Positions 1-6,144 of a stretch of 18,304 nucleotides of DNA are shown piece by piece. Position numbers and translations under genes: made by a program. The DNA lies in NCBI RefSeq assembly GCF_016785185.1, contig NZ_JAEKDY010000064.1, one strand, 5' to 3'. Numbering within the stretch: position 1 is the stretch's first letter; every line of letters begins with the position of its first letter. The notes beneath the pieces were generated by a model. That model was given only the letters and a program-made list of their open reading frames with translations, was not told where the DNA came from and made no database searches. Origin of the DNA: Heyndrickxia sporothermodurans (lineage in GTDB: Bacteria; Bacillota; Bacilli; Bacillales; Bacillaceae_C).

Positions 1-99
1 TAGCCGCAGACCGAATTAATGTACAATTAAATCAGCAACAAGTAGCATGATTTCTGTTTTTAAAAATATATTTTAGAAATTCTGTAGGATTCTGTATTT

Positions 100-588
100 T
101 TAAAAAGAGCAATTATGAAATTGACTCATATAAATACTCCAATGTAACAACTTAAAAGCGCCATAAACCAATGCAATGGATAGAATTCCATCCATTAATA
201 GAACAAATACATTTACTTGTAAAGTTGGTGCAATAAAGCCTCCGCATATAGAGAAGAATGAGCTTATTAAAAAAATCAAACCACTTATTTTAAAAATTGA
301 TTTCCATGAGGGTTTCTCAAATTGCTTTGTCAGTTGATTGACGATTTCTTTCGGATTTTTACCAAAATATTCTTCTGCTGATTCCCCATGCTTTTGCGCT
401 TCTAAAATATCTTGCAAGATTGTCATTAAATGTTGTTCTGTTTCTAATTCTTCATGAAAAAATCCAAATGTTCGCATATACAGGAGGATGTCTTCATAAT
501 ACTTTTTATTTTCCGGAGTTAGTTGTTCTCTAAGCTTGTTATTTTGCTCCACTAATTGTTTAGCCGCAATATTTTCCAATTCATTCAC
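100..588 (-). CDS. PadR-associated small membrane protein (DUF1129/HAAS-like)
   Basis: The GTG start at 588 overlaps the TGA stop of the PadR gene by four bases (GTGA) and has AAAGGA a few bases upstream, so the pair is translationally coupled. A longer frame reaches back to 639 but would lie inside the PadR gene, so I reject that start. The product is 162 aa. The first ~95 residues are soluble, helical and charged, ending in a stretch (EAQKHGESAEEYFGKNPKEI) of the kind found in DUF1129/DUF1048/HAAS proteins encoded beside PadR regulators. Two hydrophobic blocks follow (about residues 97-122 and 126-150), so the C-terminal half is probably membrane-embedded. Family knowledge: such proteins are often co-regulated by the adjacent PadR repressor. 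The molecular role is unknown. The exact family is uncertain, and the C-terminus may be short compared with four-helix relatives. Confidence 0.7.
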   Translation of the reverse strand: MNELENIAAKQLVEQNNKLREQLTPENKKYYEDILLYMRTFGFFHEELETEQHLMTILQDILEAQKHGESAEEYFGKNPKEIVNQLTKQFEKPSWKSIFKISGLIFLISSFFSICGGFIAPTLQVNVFVLLMDGILSIALVYGAFKLLHWSIYMSQFHNCSF

Positions 589-911
589 TCTCCATCCTTT
601 TCTAAAATCCGATCTACTTTTACAACTAACGAATTCCAATGTTCTTTAAAATCTTTTAATTGTTGTTCTCCTTCAGGAGTAATGAAGAAGTATTTTCGAT
701 TCGGTCCATCTGGTGAAGGAAGCTCCGTAATCTTAATAAGTCCTTGTTTTTCTAACTTTTGCATTAAAGGATAAATCGTTCCACCTACGATATTGGTAAA
801 CCCATAATTACGCATCATCTGTACAAGTTCATAACCGTATACTTGTTGTTCCTTAATAATGGCAAGCACACATCCTTCGAGGACACCCTTTAATAATTGT
901 GTCTCCTTCAT
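585..911 (-). CDS. PadR-family transcriptional regulator
   Basis: This 108-aa protein has the typical PadR winged-helix layout: an N-terminal helix (LLKGVLEGCVLAII), the YGYEL motif near residue 25, the GTIYPLMQKLEKQGLI recognition-helix/wing region near residues 44-59, and a wing ending in NRKYFFITPEG. The short C-terminal helix (about 86-105) is the dimerisation helix of the small PadR-s2 subgroup. The ATG start at 911 has GAGGTGA six bases upstream. PadR proteins bind inverted repeats at their own promoters and respond to small molecules or envelope stress. Here two palindromic repeats sit at the promoter (923-946, 968-992), and the membrane-protein gene overlaps the stop codon, which suggests an autoregulated two-gene operon. 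The inducer cannot be read from the sequence. Confidence 0.93.
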   Translation of the reverse strand: MKETQLLKGVLEGCVLAIIKEQQVYGYELVQMMRNYGFTNIVGGTIYPLMQKLEKQGLIKITELPSPDGPNRKYFFITPEGEQQLKDFKEHWNSLVVKVDRILEKDGE

Positions 912-922
912 TTACTCACCTC

Positions 923-946
923 ACTAGTTTGTAAAGCATATTAGTT
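923..946. promoter_or_regulatory. PadR operator-like repeat, copy 1
   Basis: A 24-base segment beginning ACTAGTTTGTAAA and ending ATATTAGTT. It differs from copy 2 (969-992) at only two positions. It lies between the -10 box and the PadR ribosome binding site, a position where a bound repressor would block RNA polymerase. Operator function is inferred. Confidence 0.55.
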
Positions 947-952
947 AAAGAT

Positions 953-981
953 ATTGTATCATGTAATAACTAGTTTGTAAA
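953..981 (-). promoter_or_regulatory. Sigma-A-type promoter of the padR operon
   Basis: Read on the minus strand there is a -35 box TTTACA (976-981) and a -10 box TACAAT (953-958), separated by exactly 17 bases. It points at the PadR start at 911. The -35 box lies inside the upstream palindromic repeat. Confidence 0.65.
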
Positions 982-992
982 ACATACTAGTT
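968..992. promoter_or_regulatory. PadR operator-like repeat, copy 2
   Basis: A perfect inverted repeat AACTAGT (968-974) / ACTAGTT (986-992) with an inner TGT...ACA pair, overlapping the -35 box. Copies 1 and 2 start 46 bases apart. PadR proteins typically bind palindromes of this kind that contain TGT/ACA. Operator function is inferred. Confidence 0.6.
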
Positions 993-1162
993 GAAAATTG
1001 GGTTTTTGGAACAAAATATATTAATAATTGGGCGCTAATGTGGAAGAAAGACCAATACAAAACAACTTAATTATGGTGATAATTACAGTGTTACTTGCTT
1101 GATAAAATGTTATATCTGCTGCTTTTTTGTGTACTTTACTCCAAAACCGAAGTAGTTAGACC

Positions 1163-1758
1163 ATTGCTGTTTTTAGTTATAATAAGAAAAAAGAAGAATC
1201 CGATCAATTCGTGAAATCATTTCCATTTCAACATGTTTTATATTTATTTTTCTCAAAGTACAACCTAAAAAATTGAATTGGAGAGAGATACATACAACAC
1301 GATAATCCAGTAGCAGCCGCCTTATTAAGTAAAATGGATTTTTAAACAAGAAGAAAAAGTTCAGGTAAAGAAGGAATTTCTTAGAATGATGGTACCTATA
1401 GAGCTTAATACAGCAAAAGCCCATTTAATTGCAAGCTTTTTTGATCAATATTTGATCCTAAATGAGGAGGAAGAAAAGCAATTGGAGAAGGAAATTAAGT
1501 CACTAAACAGAAATGAGGCGATGAAAGTGATGGAATTGAAAACGGAATCCAGAAAGGGAAAAGAGATGCTACAATTTCTATCATTAATAGGCTTATACAA
1601 TTCCATTCCCCAATGATTTTCATGAAATTCAAGGAAAGGTAGACAAGATAAACGATTTGTCGTTCCTTGAGAATCTTTCGGAAAAAATTCTTACTACTAA
1701 AGATCGTAGGGATATTGAACAATGGATTGATTGTCAATTGGATAAAGAGAGGGAGTAA
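1163..1758 (+). pseudogene. Rpn/PD-(D/E)XK nuclease family transposase, C-terminal remnant, frameshifted
   Basis: Successive reading frames contain pieces of one protein. From 1163: IAVFSYNKKKEESDQFVKSF. Then KKLNWRE near 1270, and DNPVAAALLSKMDF near 1301-1345, which is followed by a stop. In another frame, KQEEKVQVKKEFLRMMV leads into a 76-residue open frame (1386-1616). After a last shift, PNDFHEIQGKVDKINDLSFL runs on to a TAA at 1756-1758. The pattern (NPVAAALLSKM, EFLRMLV, a helix rich in Glu/Lys) is one I recognise from the C-terminal half of Rpn-like or PD-(D/E)XK putative transposases, which are common in Bacillus. The N-terminal nuclease domain is absent and at least three frameshifts are needed, so this is a dead remnant. 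Treating 1386-1616 as an intact gene would be wrong. Confidence 0.72.
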
Positions 1759-1825
1759 GAAGCGAACGAAGTGATTATATTATCAAAAGGGAAAAAAGCA
1801 GTTTTTTCTACACTTGTCTGAATTG

Positions 1826-1852
1826 GTGTGCCAAAAAAGGTACACTTTTTTT
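1826..1852 (+). terminator. Intrinsic terminator
   Basis: A 7-bp stem (1826-1832 with 1839-1845, one G-U pair) with a six-A loop, followed by seven T residues. It lies downstream of the Rpn-type pseudogene and insulates the DndB-like genes from upstream transcription. Confidence 0.6.
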
Positions 1853-1962
1853 GTGAAATCTTATATTATACTACTTTGAAAATATATGTCAATGTTAGAG
1901 AACAGAATTAAGTTTAATGGAGTATAATTGGGAATTAATATTCAAAACATTAGAAAAAGTGG

Positions 1963-1992
1963 TAGACAAATATTATTGTCGGAATATATAAT
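1963..1992 (+). promoter_or_regulatory. Promoter of the DndB-like gene pair, with a possible operator
   Basis: A -35-like TAGACA (1963-1968), an 18-base spacer and a perfect -10 TATAAT (1987-1992). The spacer holds a small inverted repeat GACAA (1965-1969) / TTGTC (1976-1980) that could be a repressor site. DndB proteins are known to repress dnd operons, so autoregulation is a reasonable guess but is not shown. Confidence 0.45.
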
Positions 1993-2019
1993 AAATTTGG
2001 AAAGTAGGTGTAAAGTAAG

Positions 2020-3108
2020 ATGAATTTTGGAACTTTAGTGAATATAGGAGGAACCGGATACCGGCAGTTTGGGAAAAAAGTCCTTGTAACACAAATGCGT
2101 TTTTCAACCCTTCAGGCGATTTTTGAGGTGGATCAGGAAGTACAGCGGCAACTTGATCCGCAAAGAAGATTAGAAATAAGAGAATACATATTGCATTCAA
2201 TTGAAAATGAACACGGCATTTATTTTTCTCCCTTCATTTTTTCAAGCCGCAATAAAATCAATAAAAGTGAAAAAGGATGGGAGCTAGAACCGGGGTGTAA
2301 AATGTATATCCTGGATGGGATGCATAGGGCAGCAGCTTTCGCATCAGCCATTAACTATTTAAATGCTCGAAAAGAAACGGCGGAAGAAGTAGGACAACTT
2401 GTTGAAGCGGAAACCGTTCAAGGATATATAGATCAATTAAAGAATTATCCTGTAGCAATGCAAATATTCCTTGATCTGAATCAACAGGAAGAGCGTCAAT
2501 TATTTACGGATTTGAATACGGAAAGAAAGGAAGCACATGTAGGGTTAATCATGCAGTTTGATCAACGGGATGAGTATACTGATCTAACGAGAAAAGTTGC
2601 AAAACAACTTGAAAGTAAAATAGAGATTGAACAAAGATTATCCAGATTAACGAGCTACAACTCTGCAGTAACCTCACTAGTCGTCATGCGACGATGCTTG
2701 ATTGCATTGTTTGAAGGATTACTAACGATAAAACGTGGTAAACCAAAGTTTGCGTATTGTGAAAAGAGTGAAGTTCCCGACATTTCGAAGGCGTTTTTTG
2801 ATTCATGGATCGACATGTTTCCAAAGCAAATGGGAAATCGGAATAAATTTGTTTCAGGATTAACTGGAATACAACTAGCATTAGCAAAAACAGTACATCA
2901 ATTAGTTCAAACCCACTCCATTACTTATTTTGAAGCAATCAACCGATTAAAGATCCTGAAAAAATATTGTAATTGGAAACATACAGACCCCCTATTCGCA
3001 CATCTATATGACCCGGCATCAGGAAAAATAAAATATTACTCTTCCACCACAGCAATACAAAAAACATCCCAAGAATTTTTAGCAATTATAGAAAAGGAAA
3101 GGAAATAG
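2020..3108 (+). CDS. DndB-like DGQHR-type protein, first of a pair
   Basis: A 362-aa protein. At residues 97-103 it has ILDGMHR, a variant of the DGQHR signature of the DndB family (ParB/sulfiredoxin-like fold). The second family block, FTDLNTERKEA, is at about 162-172. It also has an N-terminal GGTGYRQFGKKVLVTQM stretch and a helical C-terminal half. In DNA phosphorothioation systems DndB is a transcriptional regulator, and related DGQHR proteins also occur in other nucleic-acid modification and defence loci. The ATG at 2020 has only a weak upstream TAGGTG. The next gene starts four bases after the stop codon and encodes a second, divergent member of the same family, which suggests that the two work together, perhaps as a heteromer. 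No dndA, C, D or E gene is visible in the window, so a role in phosphorothioation is not supported. Confidence 0.75.
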   Translation: MNFGTLVNIGGTGYRQFGKKVLVTQMRFSTLQAIFEVDQEVQRQLDPQRRLEIREYILHSIENEHGIYFSPFIFSSRNKINKSEKGWELEPGCKMYILDGMHRAAAFASAINYLNARKETAEEVGQLVEAETVQGYIDQLKNYPVAMQIFLDLNQQEERQLFTDLNTERKEAHVGLIMQFDQRDEYTDLTRKVAKQLESKIEIEQRLSRLTSYNSAVTSLVVMRRCLIALFEGLLTIKRGKPKFAYCEKSEVPDISKAFFDSWIDMFPKQMGNRNKFVSGLTGIQLALAKTVHQLVQTHSITYFEAINRLKILKKYCNWKHTDPLFAHLYDPASGKIKYYSSTTAIQKTSQEFLAIIEKERK

Positions 3109-3112
3109 AAGG

Positions 3113-4156
3113 ATGATTGTCCATGATATTTTTACGAAAAAGCAAACCATAGTAACGTATTCGATTAATGAATTAAAGCAAATGTATGATGATGGTACAT
3201 TAAAGTTAAAAGAAGTACAGCAACATCAGGTACGAGAGATAAAAAAATATATTACGGAAAACGCTACGGGAGGGCATATATTTTTTCCACCATTGGTAGC
3301 GAATACAGAAGTGGGGGCACTTTTACGGGACAGTAAACCAACAAAACTTTCGATAATCGATGGAACACAGAGAATAAAGGCGTTCCTTCAACTTGAAGAA
3401 TTTATTGCAAAAGCATTGAAAAGTGATAATCCTGTGGAGTCGAAGTTAGGATTTAAATTGAGGTATGTGCTTAGCAACACAGAACTAGCATTACAATTAT
3501 TCGAGGGATTGTCGCAAAAGGAAGAGGATCAATTATATATAGATTTAAATACAAAAGGAAAAAAAGTATCGCTTTCTAAGCGAATCGCCTATGATTCCAG
3601 AAACGAGATTAACAGGATAACCAATAAAGTATTGCAGCTCAATCATCAGCTCTTAGAAGCGGGAGTAGAAATGGAAAAGCGGGCAATTATTCGGCCAAGC
3701 AATAAGAAACTCCTATCTTTATCACAATTAAGGCAGCTAGTAGAAATATTTATGACAGGGGGTTCGGGGAAAAAGGCGGATGAAATAAAGAATAAACTGA
3801 ACTTAAATACAGAAGAATTCATTCAACTAATTAATTGCTGGTTCGAACTACTTTTTAAACTATATCCAGCAAATAAGATTGGAAACTATCACGAAACAAT
3901 ATTTGCGAGCTATACAATGCTTAAAAGTCTAGTAGTCTATGCAAATAAAGGACTGGAACATGAATCTTTTGATAAACGACAAAAAACGATGACAGAAAGA
4001 ATGAAAGCCTTAAGCAAGATTAATTGGAAAAGAACTAATAAAGAATGGGAACAATTCAAAGGGGCAAGGAAAGGAAGAGATCAATACTATTATCTGACAA
4101 ATGATAAAGAAAATATTAATAAAATTGTAAATTGGCTCGAACAACAAGGGAGGTGA
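3113..4156 (+). CDS. DndB-like DGQHR-type protein, second of a pair
   Basis: A 347-aa protein with the same two signatures as its upstream neighbour, at matching places: IIDGTQR (residues 81-87), where the usual His is replaced by Gln, and YIDLNTKGKKV (about 142-152). Outside these blocks the two proteins look quite different, so they are old paralogues rather than a recent duplication. The C-terminal part (about 190-340) is helical and charged. The ATG at 3113 has AGAAGG directly upstream. The frame ends in GGGAGGTGA, which doubles as a strong ribosome binding site for a short frame at 4164. Likely role: partner or regulator in a DNA-modification or defence process. The substrate is unknown. 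Confidence 0.7.
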   Translation: MIVHDIFTKKQTIVTYSINELKQMYDDGTLKLKEVQQHQVREIKKYITENATGGHIFFPPLVANTEVGALLRDSKPTKLSIIDGTQRIKAFLQLEEFIAKALKSDNPVESKLGFKLRYVLSNTELALQLFEGLSQKEEDQLYIDLNTKGKKVSLSKRIAYDSRNEINRITNKVLQLNHQLLEAGVEMEKRAIIRPSNKKLLSLSQLRQLVEIFMTGGSGKKADEIKNKLNLNTEEFIQLINCWFELLFKLYPANKIGNYHETIFASYTMLKSLVVYANKGLEHESFDKRQKTMTERMKALSKINWKRTNKEWEQFKGARKGRDQYYYLTNDKENINKIVNWLEQQGR

Positions 4157-4163
4157 TGACGAT

Positions 4164-4196
4164 GTGAAACATTACATAATAAAAACCCCTAGGTAG
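4164..4196 (+). CDS. Possible 10-residue leader peptide or remnant gene start
   Basis: GTG at 4164 begins VKHYIIKTPR and then a TAG stop at 4194-4196. The site GGGAGGTGA (4148-4156, overlapping the preceding stop codon) is well placed. The frame ends at the start of a segment with alternative RNA folds, as leader peptides of attenuators do. It could equally be the first codons of a lost third gene of the operon. Speculative. Confidence 0.25.
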   Translation: MKHYIIKTPR

Positions 4197-4272
4197 CTTA
4201 GTCCTGGCAGACAATACCCAAGGGTTTAGGGCGTTGGAGTATACCAACGTATTGTTAGTATACTCCATTTTT
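4183..4272 (+). ncRNA. Structured RNA with switchable fold (possible attenuator), unknown family
   Basis: Two folds compete. Fold A is a perfect three-way junction: ACAATA (4211-4216) pairs with TATTGT (4250-4255), enclosing CCC/GGG (4217-4219 with 4229-4231) and CGTTGG/CCAACG (4232-4237 with 4244-4249), with no unpaired base at the junction. Fold B is a terminator, GGAGTATAC (4236-4244) with GTATACTCC (4258-4266), followed by T5. The folds share bases 4236-4244 and 4250-4255 and so exclude each other. Upstream, AAACCC (4183-4188) can pair with GGGTTT (4222-4227) around a CTAGG/CCTGG hairpin. The arrangement resembles an attenuator or riboswitch, but I recognise no known class. It could also be a small structured repeat element. 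Confidence 0.45.
4235..4272 (+). terminator. Intrinsic terminator downstream of the DndB-like pair
   Basis: A 10-bp perfect stem (4235-4244 with 4258-4267), a 13-base loop and then TTTTT (4268-4272). It ends about 45 bases before the comK start, so comK would need either read-through or its own promoter; a TACAAT at 4294-4299 is available. Confidence 0.7.
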
Positions 4273-4316
4273 ATTAAAAAAGTAATAGTCTAGTACAATA
4301 AAAAGGAGGAATAACA

Positions 4317-4868
4317 ATGAAAGAAGTTAAAATGTATATTATTAATAATAGAACTTGCATTATTTATCCCTATTTCGATCAATATGGAAACCTTTTCGCA
4401 ATTGTCATTGAAACTGAAGGTGTTTATTTGGTAAATCTGAGCCCAATGGAAATTGTGGAACACAGTCTCCTAAACTATGGATCTAGTTATCAAGGTGCAA
4501 AAGAAGGGGCTAGGCATTTATTAGGAAACACTACGATGAATCCACTCATGATAAGTGAAAAACTAGGTATATATGCAATTCCGACGATGTCACCGTCAAG
4601 TAAGGAATGTGTGTGGTTTATGCTGGGTCAATACAAGAAACATCTACCGATAGAAAAAAATATAGTAAATGTTTTGTTCAAAAACGGGTATGAAACGAAA
4701 CTAAGTATCAGTCAAAAAAGTTTTGAAAATAAGTTACAGAAGGCTTTTCGACTTAGAGAGCATATGGAGGAAATGGGTAAGCAGGAATTTGAATATACTG
4801 CATTCAGTGGGTATTCGGTTGTTGTGGATCCTAATACTAATGGGTATATTTTTAGGGAGTATAATTAA
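4317..4868 (+). CDS. comK: ComK-family competence transcription factor (paralogue)
   Basis: A 183-aa protein that matches ComK along its length: IVEHSLLNYGSSYQGAKEG (residues 43-61, the ComK GSSYxG block), NPLMISEKLGIYAIPTMSPS (about 75-94, equivalent to the ComK PPIMVDP...FPTLSS stretch), then ISQKSFENKLQKAFRLRE (about 138-155), equivalent to the ComK SYNSFENQ block. ComK is a minor-groove-binding activator of DNA-uptake genes. B. cereus group genomes carry more than one ComK homologue. The ATG at 4317 has AAAGGAGG eight bases upstream. The gene stands alone, with its own terminator, between the DndB-like pair and a ruined defence locus. I could not find a clear AAAA-N5-TTTT K-box upstream, so ComK-type autoactivation is not supported. 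Confidence 0.85.
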   Translation: MKEVKMYIINNRTCIIYPYFDQYGNLFAIVIETEGVYLVNLSPMEIVEHSLLNYGSSYQGAKEGARHLLGNTTMNPLMISEKLGIYAIPTMSPSSKECVWFMLGQYKKHLPIEKNIVNVLFKNGYETKLSISQKSFENKLQKAFRLREHMEEMGKQEFEYTAFSGYSVVVDPNTNGYIFREYN

Positions 4869-4875
4869 GGTTTGG

Positions 4876-4907
4876 GAGTGGCTAATGGGAATTAGCTGCT
4901 CTTTTTT
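4876..4907 (+). terminator. Intrinsic terminator of comK
   Basis: An 11-bp stem (4876-4886 with 4891-4901, two G-U pairs), a GGGA tetraloop and six T residues, eight bases after the comK stop codon. From here to 5166 (about 260 bases, very AT-rich) I see no gene or convincing promoter. Confidence 0.8.
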
Positions 4908-5166
4908 AACTTCAATAACAATGACTTTAAGATTTTAAATAAAAAATTGGCCAAATAAAAGACCGTAATATTTGAAACGACTTTTTTGTTACTTTTATTG
5001 TAAATAGGCATAAACAATACAAAAATTTGATAGAATAGAAGTAGGAATTTAGACGTAATTTGAGCTTGAAAGTCGATAGTTAATGACGATAGTATGTTTT
5101 CTGTTAGAAAAAAATTGCTTTGCAAGTTTACTATAAATAGATTCAATTTAATAGGAAGTGATATAA

Positions 5167-5499
5167 TTGCATGATTATAAAAATATACGAAATGATTTAA
5201 TTAATGAATTAGAAACGTTTTTAGTTGGCCCTCGCAATGAAGATGAAATACTAGGTGCAAAAATCCGCCCAATGGCACTTTATCTTACAGGTAAACTTGT
5301 ACCATTGGGTGCAACTTCAGATGTTGTGAACGAAAAAGAGAACGCAATTGAGACGCATGTTGAGATTTCTGAAGAAGAAATAGATGAACAGTTGAAAACT
5401 CGGAAAATTTTTAGACCGTCTAGCATGGGAATCAGTTTTAAGTTAAAAAAATTAGTTAAATTAAAAAGTGTCAAACAAGCATTGATTGAAAAGGAGTAA
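5167..5499 (+). pseudogene. Remnant of DrmA/DISARM-like helicase (internally deleted)
   Basis: This frame of 110 aa starts with TTG at 5167, and GGAAGTGA lies upstream. Residues 8-45 (NDLINELETFLVGPRNEDEI followed by IRPMALYLTGKLVPLG) match the N-terminal pattern LxxxLxxDLLGPxxG...YLTGxLxP that I associate with large helicase-like DrmA proteins. FRPSSMGISF at about 82-91 is the next block of that pattern. The family's following thousand or so residues of ATPase domain are missing. The last ~18 residues (LVKLKSVKQALIEKE) run into the stop codon and the AAGGAG ribosome binding site of mod. The natural gene end therefore seems preserved, and the middle was probably lost in frame. It could instead be a small protein in its own right. 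The DrmA identity is moderate, from pattern memory only. Confidence 0.5.
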
Positions 5500-5503
5500 T
5501 AAA

Positions 5504-5858
5504 ATGGTTATAAAAATGGATGGCAAATCAGTAGATATTACGAAGCAAAATATTGAACGATTAAAAGAACTATTCCCAGAAGTTCTAACAGATGGTGAAA
5601 AAATTGATTTTGATATGTTAAGAACTGTGCTTGGAGAAATAGTAGAAGACCATAATGAGCGTTATCAATTTACTTGGCATGGGAAAAAACAAGCAATTTT
5701 TGGTGCACAGAAACCATCAAAAGGAACATTACGACCAGTACCGGAAAAAAGTAAAAATTTCGATACAACAGAAAACCTTTATATTGAAGGGGATAACTTG
5801 GAAGTATTAAAGCTATTACAAAAATCTTATAACAGTAAAGTTAAATTAATATACATTG
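5504..5858 (+). pseudogene. mod: Type III-like DNA methyltransferase (mod), 5' part, split by the element
   Basis: ATG at 5504 has AAGGAG seven bases upstream; an ATG at 5486 is inside the previous gene and less likely. The fragment reads through KQNIERLKELFPEVLTDGEK and TENLYIEGDNLEVLKLLQKS to KVKLIYI, the stretch just before catalytic motif IV of beta-class adenine methyltransferases such as type III Mod. At base 5858 the match stops; the frame continues with 20 unrelated residues into the element and stops at 5920. The missing continuation (DPPYNTGND) is found at 17520. Motif I (FxGxG), which in this class lies near the C-terminus, is not in either piece. A truncated protein from this part alone would have no methyltransferase activity. 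Confidence 0.92.
5853..5858 (+). repeat. Left att core, ACATTG
   Basis: Identical to 17514-17519. The identity is exactly six bases: the bases on either side differ (T/A before, T/A after). A 6-bp core fits Tn554-type site-specific recombination. Confidence 0.75.
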
Positions 5859-5869
5859 TTATACATAGT
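5859..5869 (+). repeat. Left terminal inverted repeat of the element
   Basis: TTATACATAGT directly inside the left core. Its reverse complement matches 17503-17513 at 10 of 11 bases. It is likely a recombinase arm-binding site. Confidence 0.6.
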
Positions 5870-5871
5870 CT

Positions 5872-5884
5872 ATTAAAATACTGT
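5872..5884 (+). repeat. Left copy of an internal direct repeat near the element ends
   Basis: ATTAAAATACTGT; the right-end copy at 17446-17457 lacks one A. It may be an accessory binding site for the recombinases. The rest of 5885-6144 is an AT-rich leader with two TATAAT-like boxes (6073-6078, 6114-6119) that could serve hsdR, and no gene. Confidence 0.3.
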
Positions 5885-6144
5885 CCTTTAAGTATTCTAA
5901 GATTAAGATTCATAGGATAATAAGGGTATTTGCAGGAGAGTATTTTAAGTTCTTTAAGAGGATGGAGGAAGACTAATTAGTTATGGTTTTCGGGGAAGAT
6001 TACCATGTTTTTGCAGATAAGTAATTAAGTTCTAAATGTGTTGCAGGAAATTATGCATAAAAAGAATTTGAATATAATGTCAATATCGTAATGCTTATTC
6101 CACAAATAAAAACTATAATAAGAATAGAGAGGAAGGTGACTCTT

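Noticed and set aside
1..99. Terminator or gene at the left edge
   Set aside because: The sequence is AT-rich with no convincing hairpin or reading frame.
1029..1103. Short frames (MWKKDQYKTT and, in another frame, LIMVIITVLLA) that could be the start of a membrane protein
   Set aside because: Too short, and needs a frameshift; nothing recognisable follows.
1386..1616. 76-aa open frame as an intact gene
   Set aside because: The flanking frames encode the rest of the same Rpn-like protein, so it is a fragment of a frameshifted pseudogene.
2020..4156. A DNA phosphorothioation (Dnd) system
   Set aside because: Only DndB-like proteins are present; no cysteine desulfurase, DndC, DndD, DndE or DndFGH genes are visible in the window.
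4276..4316. ComK box (AAAA-N5-TTTT) upstream of comK
   Set aside because: The AT-rich stretch does not contain the paired motif at the right spacing.
5486..5920. 144-aa protein as a stand-alone gene
   Set aside because: The start lies within the preceding gene and the last 20 residues are read from the element; it is the 5' piece of mod.
6091..6144. HsdR start at 6091
   Set aside because: There is no ribosome binding site there, and the extra residues do not look like the HsdR N-terminus; GTG at 6145 has a well-placed site.
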